A stretch of 64,000 nt of DNA from Xiphydria camelus (Eukaryota > Arthropoda > Insecta > Hymenoptera > Xiphydriidae). The notes below the pieces were generated by a model. It saw only the letters and a list, made by a program, of their open reading frames with translations, was not told the origin of the DNA and made no database searches. Location: NCBI GenBank assembly GCA_963678675.1, contig OY783195.1, forward strand, positions 754,001 to 818,000. The letters are read 5' to 3'. This document shows, one piece after another, positions 1 to 11,596 of this stretch; the first letter of the stretch is position 1, and each line of letters opens with the position of its first letter. The position numbers and the translations under genes were made by a program.

Positions 1-759
1 CTCGCTACGTCGGCGAAGCGAAGCGTTCGCGCGCGCACTTCCGGTTGAAACTATAATACCGTACCAGGCTTCTGAGACGCTTCCTTTGGGCTTTAGCTCC
101 GAGTCTACGCACGTTTCCCCGTACATACTCGGACTTTCTCGCGAGAAAAAGATCCATCTTGACCTGTCGTTTTTTTTTTACTTCTGTCACATGTGTGTCT
201 ACAATCTGCACGCGTAATGCGTAAGTATAGCAACATTTGTCAATCGACGCTTTCGCACGTACGACGTCACGCGTTTTCTCTCATCGCGTCACGTGTATAC
301 GCGTATACACGCACATATGTATAAACGCGTGACACAACGCGACGCGTTTGACACGGGAACCCACCTCGCCGCCGACTTCCCACGATCTACCGTGAACCCG
401 TTAATAAACTCCGGACTTGCATCGTGAAATCCGTATTGCCCGCGGGTCTGTTATGAGTGGATAAATGTTCCGTAAGAGGATAGTACTGCTACCGGTGCAA
501 CGAAGCACCGTTACGTGCAGGTAGATTCGTCAGCACTGATTGCGGCTCACTTTCATTATTCCTAGACCAATTACGTACGAACTCTGTAGCGTCGGACCTT
601 CCAAACGGTGGAAGTCGGGAGACCGTCTGAGATAAAGGGGGAGATGCATCCGAGCACTCACAAAAAAAAAAAGAATTAGGTGGATCTACTAATAATTGAA
701 TCTTTTCTCGTATTAATTTAATACTTCTTCCTGGATATCACATACATACTATTTCACAT

Positions 760-847
760 GATTGTAGGGAAGATATCAAATTGATGTATTAAAAGATTTC
801 ATTGATTGTAGGGAAGATATCAAATTGATGTATTAAAAGATTTCATT
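760..847. repeat. Exact 44-bp tandem duplication (two units)
   Basis: Bases 760-803 and 804-847 are identical 44-bp units, each beginning GATTGTAGGGAAGATATC. A third unit begins with GAT after 847 and then diverges. The absence of mismatches indicates a recent duplication. Confidence 0.9.
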
Positions 848-2715
848 GATATGAATAAACAATTACTTGTGAACCCGCGAGTTATTTTCAGTAGATCCAA
901 CACATTCTCTTTTTCTGAGCAGTTATGCGTTGCGTCGTCATTGCAGCGACAATTGCGACGATTCTGGCGCCAATGTCGATCGCGACCCTACCCGAAGAAA
1001 ATCGGTTATCTAATTTATTCTCTCAAAATCGAAAATACGACCCACATGCGACGATCTCGAAGGGAAGAGAGAAAGGTCAACAAGTACTGTGCTTGCGATA
1101 AGAATCTGTTGCTTCCGAGTTATGTATTACGCGCAGACGTGACTGTGGCGCTCGAACCCGGCGCGAAATTCCATACAGAGTCGCCCGATTCAATTTGCGT
1201 TGTCGCACGGCATCGTCGCGAATAGCAGCGCGGAGCTCCTCTTCCACGACGTGCACACGCTCAAACGACGAGCCAGCGAAAGCGGAGATTGGGTTATCTT
1301 CGTCGAAATAATATCCGCGACTAGTGCAACGCGATTAGATCTCGGCAGCGAAGCCAGATGAAATAAGGGAGATACAAGGACGCGTTGGACGTTACACACG
1401 TCCGATATACCTGTATCGTACGTCGCGGATAGGTCAGGGAAATCTCGAAAGAATACCGCTATACCAAGATCAAACGTTTTAACGGCGTAAGGACGGTACA
1501 TGCGCGTATGTAATCCAATTCATTGGTAATTAATTTGTGAGCAACATCCCGAGAATAGACGTACAAGGCAATACCAATGCGTTACGCAACGACTGCTACT
1601 CCTCGTATCGTAACGTCGGTATGCATGGATACGCGTGGAGCACGCGAGCGAGGACTCGCGTGGACGATCGTGAAGATCCCATCTCAGGCAATTTTATAAC
1701 AAAAAACCAAGCGCGTGTTATCGACCGTTGCAGCAGACGATCGAGCCGGCGGACGTTCGAGGAAATAAATTCACATTGGAGCGCGATCAATGAGAAACTC
1801 GAGGGGCCCGGCTCCCCGGCGAGACTATAGAGCGAATATGTATACGCGGAGAAGTTCGGCGAAGGGATCACGTTGGGAACGTGATACCTATGCAAAACGC
1901 GGTGCAAGATAAACTCTCGGCGTAGCCGGGCCCAACCTCCGCCGTTCCATTGCAGCGGTACGAATATTCCACGCGCTCAGGGACCACGCAACCGAGATAA
2001 AAAGAGAATCTGGAACGCATCTGCCCCTCGTGCGCTTCACCTGCGTCGCTCGCATGTAAACGGCAGCTGTTCTCGCGGGAATTATCTTTCTCGTGCTCGC
2101 GCGCGCGTGCCGTCCGGGAACACGCGCGTGTCTCGCGCGAGCGGAACAAAAAACTTCAGTCAATGGAACGGTTAAGTTCGACGCGCCACTTGCCTTTATC
2201 CCGCGTATACGCAAACAATCCCGCACGGGGGTACGCGTACAACCCTGCGGGCGTGCACACACGTTGGCGGAAAATTTCTTCGTTCGAATCAGCGTACGTT
2301 GCCTGCTAAACGTTCCAGCCTATTTTGCTTGATCGTTCCCTCGGGAATGACGAGCGTTCGTCGAGTGCACACACAATTATGCAAATTAAGAGAACATTTC
2401 ATTGCCCGAAATAATTCAAGTCAACTAAATCGATTCAACTAATTTTTTTTCTCGGTGTATCTAACTGCGATATTATGCACAGGGAAAACATAGTAGATTT
2501 GAGTAAATTGGCGGTTACGGGCAGGGGAACGTTGATTTAGTTATTTAAATTAAATAAATTTGGTAATGATTTGAAACTCTTTGATGAAAAAAAGCTGTAG
2601 TCATGTCTGGCAAATTATTAGTTCGAGTAACTAGATCTGTGTTCCCCCGTCCGTGACCGCTAATTTAATCAGATTTATCATATACTTTTCTCAGTGTACC
2701 CCATTCATACATATA

Positions 2716-2917
2716 TGAGGCTAAACTTACTCGCTGAGAAAGAAACTTCAATCACTACTATCTCATCTATGAACTTTTGACCTATATCGATATAAAACTT
2801 TGTAGTAAATAACAATATAATCTTTAAAAAAGTATCACACGTACACGAGTCAAAAGTTTATAAATAACGAGATAGTAGTGAATCGAGTTTCTTTCTCGGC
2901 GAATAAGTTTAGCCACG
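2716..2917. mobile_element. TA-flanked inverted-repeat element (mariner-type MITE), copy 1
   Basis: The left end TGAGGCTAAACTTACTCGC is matched by the right end read in reverse complement (CGTGGCTAAACTTATTCGC). The inverted similarity runs about 60 bp inward through an AAAGAAACT block, the words ACTACTATCTC/GAGATAGTAGT and ACTTTTGAC/GTCAAAAGT. TA dinucleotides at 2714-2715 and 2918-2919 fit a Tc1/mariner-type target duplication. The element is about 200 bp with no coding capacity, so it is a non-autonomous element. A related copy lies at 4794-5008. The superfamily assignment is inference from flank and form. Confidence 0.7.
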
Positions 2918-4793
2918 TATGATATTATATCGTGACTGGAGTTTTTATTCAAACAAATCAAATCCCGCATACGAGTTAACCGAATGATCTGGAAGTTTCC
3001 AATGGTTGCGAGTATAACGAAATACTGGAAAAATACTGAGGAGATGCGGGAGTGTGCCAGTGGAAACTCCGCGGCGCAGGCTACGCAAGGAGGGGCGCGG
3101 GAACAAAATAACTAGGAAGCGTGCAACTTGTGGGAATTTTCGGAATAGGCGAGCTCCGCGGACGAGCGTGGGGAGAAAACGGGAGCTTTACGCAAGTTCT
3201 CTCCCCGTCGCTGCGCGTTTATCGGGGCGTGACGCGCGCGGCACCACTAGAGTGTGGTTTATTTCGAAATTCTGAGACACTCCAGAACTTGAAATAAACG
3301 TTATTTTGTGGGAAGGACGCCCATGCACACTCGCGCGCGTGTAACACGCCGACCCGGCAAAATTTTCGCCTTCCTTCGGCCGGCACACATTCGAATATAG
3401 CGACTCGCCGAGATCATTCGAGGGAGCCAGTGGCGTAATTCGAGGGCGAGCTGACACCCCTGGGACTTTTTCCGCTGGGAAACGCGCGACGAAGATTTCC
3501 ACCGTGTGTACCTCTCGCCCCGCCGACGTGGGCGTTTTTGCGAAATCCACAGAATCGAATTAAAAAAAAAATAGCGGATGCAACCGCAGCTCTAACTGTC
3601 CCCTTCGAGGACATCACGAAGCCGCGATGATAAACCACCGTAAAATGGCAAATCGAAGAGATTCTAATCGCCCACGGCTATCACTTTCCTCGCCATTAAC
3701 GGGCGTACGATGAAACATTTCGCGTCTCCCTCCCCGTGCGTTACAAGCTGACCGACGTAAAAATAGGTGCACCCCGGCACTAGCGCTATCTCCGACGGAG
3801 ACGACCGAGCGGCTGTACGACGTCGAATACTGTCGGAATGCTCGCGCGATTATTATTGGACGATGCATGCAGGTCAGTCGGATGGAAATGAAGAAAAACT
3901 GGGACGAGCGCCGCTACCGTGCGTACAGAAGTCGGAGGCTTAGCTGGCGCGCGAATGACCGCGGGGAAGGAGTAAAAAAAAACGCGGAAATAATTGATAC
4001 GATTACGCGAAATTTTCCGGCAGATAAGCTTGCAATCGGATAACGTGGCGATCCCCCGCTACTGGCTCCCTCAGATCATCGAAGCGATCGCTGGACGCTC
4101 GTTGCGTCAAATCGGAATGATATATCGGTTCGTACTCACTCGGGATTTCGACGCAGGATGCAGGATGCGGGATGGAGCAGTGGATAAAGAGCAACGGTCG
4201 TCATCGGATCGTAAGAACGTCCAGGAATCTGGAGAACAAACATAAGATCTGCTCTTTTATTATCGGCGATAACCGCGTACTCGTCGAGGAAACCTGTTCC
4301 TTATCATCGTGTTTGACCGGTGCAAATATAAGAGAGAAAGGTTGTTGCCGTTTATTCCGCGTGTACGCGGTATTTCGAAATTGCATCTTACGCCGCTGCG
4401 GGATAAAGTAAAATTGGAATATATACCCGAAGAGGTGTATAACTCTCGATGCCACGTGATGAGAACATAAACACATGCAAATGTACGTATATAGGATAAG
4501 TTTGTTTCTCTTCACACCCGTGTCTCATCAAGCATAGTCGCGTATATCGATCTAGGTACAAACGGTGAAGCAAGCGCATGCGCTTCTCGCGCAGCTCGTA
4601 CCGTGATACGATATCAGGCCGGCTTGTATCAGTCGCCCTTGACGAGTTCGAATCGAGGAAAAAAGGACTTTCGATCGAGCGACTCGTTTCGAAAAACCTC
4701 GAAACTCGAAACGTTTGCAAAGTTTCATTGGTTGCGAGCACACATGCGCGAAATAATTTCCCTACGACATATGTACGTACGTACAATACCACA

Positions 4794-5008
4794 TGAGGCT
4801 GAACTTACTCGCCAGGAAACAAATTTCAATCACTATTATCTCATTATTTATAAACTTTTGGCCTATATCGAGATAAGACTTTATTGCAGATAAAAACGTA
4901 ATCTTCAAAAAAGTATTAAACAAATATCAGCCAAAAGCTCAGAGGTAATGACCGCTAATGATATAATCGTAATTGAAGTTTTTTTCCTGGCGTGTAAGTT
5001 TGGTCTCA
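4794..5008. mobile_element. TA-flanked inverted-repeat element (mariner-type MITE), copy 2
   Basis: The ends TGAGGCTGAACTTACTCGCC and, in reverse complement, TGAGACCAAACTTACACGCC match each other and the element at 2716-2917. A TA follows the right end, while the left flank reads CA, probably a decayed TA. The interior shares the words CCTATATCGA and TAATCTTCAAAAAAGTAT with copy 1, showing common descent. There is no coding capacity. Confidence 0.7.
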
Positions 5009-5334
5009 TATTATATCATAGACGTAATTATATGTAAGATTAATGTGTAGAAAATAGTTAAATGACCGGCTAATATACGTATACTATATGTTTATTATAT
5101 GTATACGTGAAATATATGTACATTTATACGCGCGTATAATATATGATACATTTTTAATTTTCTGCAAGAATTGAAATGAAAAATATACGTAAATAATACG
5201 TATATTTTACGTAACCATATACGTATACTTAATGTAGCTGTATCTACATAAAATGTACGTATATTTATTATACGTAATGTGTCGTGCAGGAATGCACTTG
5301 GAACTGGAGTGTTGCGATTACGTTAAAGTACGTA

Positions 5335-5587
5335 ATCACGTAGTATTACATTTCGAATGAATAATAAAGAATATCAAAGCCAACGAAATCTACGGAAAAG
5401 CGTAGAAGTATCATTTGATCCCATGTAATCCCGACGTAGTTCGGAGTCTCGCAATTACTATGAAATATGTAGGTAATTACGAAGCATTACATTTCGAACG
5501 AACAATAAAGACTGTCGAATCCGACGAAATCTATGGAAAAGCATTCAAGTACCATGTGATCCGTAATCCCGACGTGTGGTTCGGTCT
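5335..5587. repeat. Diverged tandem duplication, period about 140 bp
   Basis: Two adjacent segments, about 5335-5448 and 5474-5587, align in order through the words ATTACATTTCGAA, AATAAAGA, CGACGAAATCTA, GGAAAAGC, GTAATCCCGACGT and GGTTCGG/AGTTCGG. They differ by scattered substitutions, so the duplication is older than the one at 760. Confidence 0.75.
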
Positions 5588-6606
5588 TTCTCAGTTTCTT
5601 CGCTCGCGTGCAACGGGGCCCCCATCACGGAAATATCAGAATCGCGAACGCATAATGGAGTAACCTCACGGCAGGTAATACCTCGTGCTCGGAACAGCCG
5701 TGAATATTTAATATTTCGCGTATAAAAGCATCCTGTAACATGGACGAAGAAGTGGATGGGGCAACTCGACTGCGACCTCGTAGCCCCGCGCACCTTTTAA
5801 TACACGCCGGAAATGAGGTCGTGCGCGAAACTTCTAGAACTTTCCGAGTACGGCTATTTTCAATTGATCGACTCGCGACGACCCGGCGCGACGCTCCGGA
5901 CGACGCGATCGATTCGATCATTGCGTCGGATGAATCCGATGCGTCGGATTGCGCGATTAAACGGTGCTAAGTAATAAAAAGTCAGTTGTTTAAATGATTC
6001 GCGGCGAACACCGGAAACAGAGGTTATTTTTACGCGTCCGCGAGCCAACCTCTGATTGGTGAAGTGGCAGTAGGGAGGGACGGGAACAAGGTGGTTGCTT
6101 CGTAGCGCGGAAACGGCCGAGCGTGCAGGCCTGATGACAATTTTCTCCGATGTAGCCGCCGGAAAATTGTCTGAAACGCGTAATCCGTCGCTCAAGCCAG
6201 CGGCGTTCGACGTCAATGAGAGAGTCGCTCGATTTCCCGTCCGACGAATGCGCGAAACGACTGTATTCGATGAGAATCCGTCGCGCGAATCCTTCCGTAC
6301 TTTTGTTGGAATTTCCGCGGCACTGAATACAGAACTGCCGTGTCGATGGCCTCGGTCGGCGCGCGACCGAAGCGCCATCTGCAAACGAGCGGGAAAGCAA
6401 GCCGTTTGAAGGCCGCCGGCCTGCCGGCCGGTCCGGGCCGAAGAGACTCGGGCGAATCAGTGAGCGAGTCTCTCTGCCATTTGCGCGTCAGTACGCGAGA
6501 GTGGTGTTGCTCGATTCCGTAGTGTACCTGTACTGTGCGCAGAAACGCAAGATTTTTAAGTGTGTACTGTATTCGAGTGTTTTGGAAATTCCAATCAAAA
6601 GTCACC

Positions 6607-9318
6607 ATGGCCGATGCCGCAGTTGATACGAAGTGAGTACCCGATAACCGCGAAATTAAATTCGCTCTCTTCGCGTGCCTTTACGTGGTTCTTCTCCGGC
6701 GGGCCGAGCTGACCACGCCGCCCATTCGCGGTAACGCCGTACCCCGAACCGCGTTTATTTTCGGCTTTTCCGTCGTCGCGTATTTGCGACTCCGCGTTTG
6801 CACGTGCCCGCGTCGCGTTTTCGTTGAAAAAAATTAATTTTCGGTATTTTTTTATGCCCCCGTAAATCCAAACGAGCGGCGCGAAGGTGGGGAGAAGAGA
6901 AGACCACGCTGTCTTGTTTTATTGTCCGATCTTTTTTTTTAAGTAGCCGAAGTGCGATTCTGAAGCGACTAAAATTTTCTGGAGTGAAATACTTTTTTTT
7001 TACAGCTTTCTCCCCTGTTCTCAACGATCTTGCTAGTGCAAAAAAAAGGGCGCCACGTCGAGAGTGATTTCTCTGACCGCGATATTTCCCTCTGAATTCC
7101 GCGTCCAAAAGATCGCTCGACCGCGTGGCGCGCAGCAAATAATTATTGCTAGTTCCGTAATTTTGTCGCCGACCCCGATGATGTGTAATCTCTTTTCGTA
7201 CCGATGACTCAATAGGCACGCGGTGCCGCTCGCAGTTTTTGTCAAAGCGTTTTCATGTTTCAACTTTACGTGTAGCGTTGGAGGCGCGATTGTGTTTACT
7301 TTTTTAAGCTCGCGAGCGATAAAGGAGCGTCGTTAAAAAGTGCGTCATGGTGTATAGCGTCGCACGTTCCGGCTTTGCCGCCAATTTTTGTTCCCGGTTC
7401 CCTCCTATTCCAGACGGATTCGCTCTGTTTCGGTGCGTTTACATATTTCGCGGAATGAGTCTTTAAGTTGCCGCACGACGGCTGAGATGTCGTTCCTTGT
7501 TGAGTTCTTCCTAGAACGGGTCTCAAAGCTTTATCTTACCGGGGCATTTTGTCCAGGACTGTACGAGCATCGCGTCGCTTCGCGTCTCTCCTAAAGAGAA
7601 TGGCTGACATATCGATTTGTTCCCTTTTACCGATTAGAGCGGCCGCAATCTACCGGCGCGTGGTCGTATCGACAAAACGTTGACGGCAATCCCGATAACG
7701 ATGCCCGGGATAAAATGAGACGAGCTCGCGTAAAAATTTGGCGGCTTGACAACAAACGAAACCGACTAACCGCCGAATAACTGTACAATACATCGATGTA
7801 TATTCCGTGAACTGCAAGAGAATATGGTTTGCCGCGCTGGGTGGACATCAGGGGGGGGGGGGCTGTTACTTCGCGTTGGAGTCGCTACGCGTCGCCACTG
7901 CGGGCGTCCTATCTCCGTTTCTCTCTAATCTCAGTCCGTCTTCGTCTAACGCATTCGACCGTTATGTTCGTGTTACTCGAAATTATCGGTGCAAACTTTG
8001 AGAAAACTATGATATCCGTTTCTTTTCAGCGTTTATTTCATTTGCAATGATACGATCTAGCGAATTAAAATTCATGCTGGACGATTTGTAATGTAGTTAT
8101 ACGCGAAACGTTACGAAATCAATACAGAATTCGTCGGAAGATAATGCAGAAGGATTCTTCCGCTGTGAAATCTTATTGATTTTCCTTTCCCGCTAGCTGC
8201 GCTCGTCTAACGCGTTCAAAGCTCCCGTCTGCTAATATCTAACGACGAACAAAAGCGATGCATCGTTCGCGCGGGTAAAGAATTACGAACGAATTACTCA
8301 ATTCCGATCTCCCGCGTTTATTTGCAGCGAAAAAGCCTGGTTTCACAAAGAGACAGTTGATCCAAATCGCGTTTTGTAATGATAGAGTAATTTTGTAATT
8401 TCAAAATTCCAATCCGAATAGCTCTTCCCATCGAAATAGACATTTTCAAGTTTACCTCGGTTTGCCCCTATTAACTTTCCGAACGATCGGCGAATACTCG
8501 TGCGGTTGTTCGGAAAGGCCCGGTAAATTTCCATTCCGCGTCCTTTTCTCAACGCGTCCCGCGCGTATCTGGCGTCTTTCTTGCGTAGCCGTTATCGGGT
8601 GATCCGCCAAGCGCGTTCTCACGAAACGCATCCGCTAAAGCGAGTCTCGCTGTCTGCACAATCGCGGAAATTTCCTAGAAAGCAAACTACAATGTATTGC
8701 TGAGACGGCGTACTATTTTCGAAATTAGTATCCAGCGTTGCTGCGCTTTGTGAAAGTTACTCCCCTGCCCATACAGAGTCGTACATAAAGAAGCGCAGTA
8801 GTGTCTCGTGTGCCAATGGTTATCATTAATGCGACCGTAATACTGTTACCAGGGAAACCAAAATCGCCTCCTCCCCGGAGAAGAAGGTAGTGGAGGAGGA
8901 GAAGAAAGTTGTCGAGGAGGTGGACGAAGATTCGAAGACGTCCGAAAATGGAGATGCCGTGGAAGCCAAGGAAAATGGTTCCAGCGAAGAGAAGGATTCC
9001 GACGAGAAAGAAGTCGAATCAACCGAAAACGGCGATTCGACAGGTAATTACGCGCGGTCAACTTTCTACCTTCAAAAACTACTCGTACGGTTGCGCGCAT
9101 GTCGTATTAGCGCGTACATTGTACTAGGTAACAGCTCTTGCATTACGTATTTCACAGACGCTCCCGCGGATGCCTGTTGCATAAAGAGGAAATCTACGGC
9201 GGGAAGCGATCTGGGAGAGGACAAACCAACAGAAGGAGCAAGTCCGGAGAAGAAGGCAAAGCTCGAAGAAAAACCCGCCGAAGCTGAGAGCAACGGTGAC
9301 ACGGAGGCTGCAGCCTAA
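6607..9318 (+). CDS. Prothymosin-alpha-like acidic nuclear protein
   Basis: Three coding exons at 6607-6632, 8853-9043 and 9158-9318 give a 125-aa protein. The start MADAAVDTK follows a good CACCATGG context and closely resembles the start of vertebrate prothymosin alpha (MSDAAVDT), followed by a VVEE stretch as in that family. Almost the whole chain is Glu, Asp, Lys and Ser, with an ENG-rich middle and a late basic patch (PEKKAKLEEK) that could act as a nuclear localisation signal, as in prothymosin. Family members are disordered, bind linker histones and loosen chromatin; that role is assumed here. The 114-bp second intron has no stop in frame, so an unspliced isoform would stay open. AATAAA at 9691 is a possible polyadenylation signal. 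The insect chromatin-decondensing protein Df31 is similar in composition, and I cannot separate the two assignments by eye. Confidence 0.72.
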
Positions 9319-11596
9319 TGTTCTCTCCGGTTCTCACTTATTCACAGACCCAACATACATAGTTTTACCATCCAGGCATAAAGACAGAAACACAACATAA
9401 TCATCAACTATGTGTCGTTGATAAGGACGTGTATCGATGGCAAAACTCTGATATTGTTTATTATTGCGTTTTCGTGTTGAGAGTGAGCGTGTGTATGTCC
9501 ATTACAACTCGCGTGTGACAGCTCTATAATGGTGCTGCACTGTCATTGGCATTGCACCTACATAAATATTAAATAAATACCACCACCATACATTTCTACC
9601 TTTGAATCAGACACACACACACACACATGCACATTTATCTACTGTTATGTCGTAAAATTAAGGTTAATACGAGTACCTATACAATATTTAAATAAAGTAA
9701 ACCGCATCCGTAATTCGGAGAGATCGGAGTTATGAACCGCACGGTATCACGGTATCTAAAGAAATTACATTTCTTTCTCTTTGGCGGGGTTCCACAGGTT
9801 CCGTAAGTTCCGCAGCTTCTTCGAGATGCGGATAGATTTGACGATAGACTACACACACACACGCGCGCGCGCGATATATATCAGAGGCGAAACGAGAAGA
9901 AAAAAAAACTTATTTTTCTGTGAGCTAAAATACATTCCTGAGACACAATTTGGCAAAACTGGGTGATCATATCTACGCGACAACTGTTTAAGGCATACTA
10001 TTTATACGAAACTGACCCTTGTGAACATCATCTCGATAATAAGTCTATTAAATGTATAAAAACGATCGTGTAAAGCCTGACTCCTTTGGGAAATTCCGCT
10101 TCACGCGTTTCCGTCACGGCCGGCAGGAAGTTTGCCTCGTGTTCACTGTTCGCTGATATTCGGGATTTTCTCGCGAAGGAGTTAGACGATTCTTCGTACA
10201 ACGAAATGTGTACGACAACAGTTCAAAAGTTTCAAATATATCTGGACCCAATGTGGCCCAAAATTACTTAATGTGGTGGTTTTCAATTTGTCAATCATCT
10301 TAGAATTAACGGTTTCATTGGCAAAACGCAATCGAATCCGAGCAAATGGTGCAATGTGCAGCTAACCATACTCGTCTAAATCTATCTCAGTATTTTTTAT
10401 TTTAAATAAGATATAATGTATTGTTACTACAGTGCAACGCGATAATAAGGTTTTTTTTATTTCTCATAGACACGGTCATTAATGTTATTATCCTTTCTGT
10501 CACGAAGTGCGGTGTGTGCATTTACGCCCTGATACGAACGTTCAATATTATAATCCCAAGAACTGCCGATATGAAAATAGTTTAGAATAATGTAAAAGTT
10601 CGCGCATTGACGGTAAACATCCCTTTTCATGTGACAAGCATTTGTAACGGTGGACTCGACTTCTCTTTGCGAAATGGTACGCTATATACAACTAAATTGA
10701 ACCAAATAATTGAGCCATTTTGTTTCATCGTCTACAGTTTCAATGCCGTCGATGCTAAATTTGCGCTAATCGCAACAGCTGCGGTTAGCGTGAGAACTTA
10801 TCGTACAAAAATAACGGGGTCTCTAACAGTAGAATCAAATGAATGCCTAACATTAAACTAACTTTAGGAAATAAATATTATTTACCTACTATAACAAAGG
10901 ATGTGTACATGTACAGGATAATATATATTTATGTGTAATTGATCGATGTGTTCGCTACTCCAGACAAAAAATAAAACTAGTTCTCTAGTATGGCAATAAA
11001 AGAATCGTATTAACTCTTATCAGTCGCATTGTAGATTTTATAATTATACCCTTTGATATCTCTTGTGTCTTGGTAAGTTTAATCATATGATCCTTGATTT
11101 CTGTATGATGGTGTAAACAATGCATTGTATATTTTTTTTATGCATAATATTTTTGAGCAACTTTCCGATCGATAGGTGCATTCGAACCGAATAGGTACCT
11201 ATTATAATCCAAAATACGATAGAACGAATTCTTGTGTTTCAGTGTACCTATTGCTAGTATAGTAGTTTGATGGATCTTCAAATGATTCTACAAATCAACT
11301 AATTATTTGGACAATGATTGCCACAACGCAAAGAGTAGTCCAATCAGAAATGCTAATTAATGGCTCGCATGTGTGTCTCCAATGAACTGGACAAGCTATG
11401 AGGTCCTTGGGAATAACCAAAACCAGTGGTGACTCAACCACTTAGCGCTCTTTGTTCATGGGCAGTGCATCGATCAAGGACGACGTAAATCATTGTATAA
11501 AGCGTATAAAGATTCCCATAATTTTTCTACGTAAAAAGCTAAATCATTAACTATTATTTTCATTTTACATGAGAGCTCGTGTTGAAGTATTCTAAA
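9319..11596. other. 3' region of the prothymosin-like gene and intergenic DNA
   Basis: The first few hundred bases are probably 3' untranslated sequence, with AATAAA at 9691 and a short CA repeat near 9610. A mixed AC/GC/TA microsatellite lies at about 9850-9890. The rest is AT-rich with no supportable gene. The last part must contain the promoter of the aspartic protease gene starting at 11597. Confidence 0.45.

Larger units (their letters stand above)
1..6606. other. Long non-coding stretch upstream of the prothymosin-like gene
   Basis: No open frame here resembles a known protein, and the longest frames are short, arginine-rich and overlap on both strands, as expected in CpG-rich non-coding DNA. 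The stretch holds a 44-bp exact tandem duplication near 760, two inverted-repeat elements near 2716 and 4794, an AT-rich block at about 5030-5280 and a diverged tandem duplication near 5335. The CG-rich part from about 6000 to 6606 probably contains the promoter and 5' untranslated leader of the gene starting at 6607. I see no clear TATA box. Confidence 0.5.

Noticed and set aside
851..2332. Several open frames of 80-124 codons on both strands
   Set aside because: They overlap each other on opposite strands, are rich in Arg and Ser from CpG-rich sequence, lack recognisable domains and splice context, and look like random frames.
7845..7862. Poly-G run near 7851, and similar poly-C runs near 30826 and 48351
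   Set aside because: Simple homopolymers in non-coding sequence; the length may be a sequencing artefact and no function is implied.
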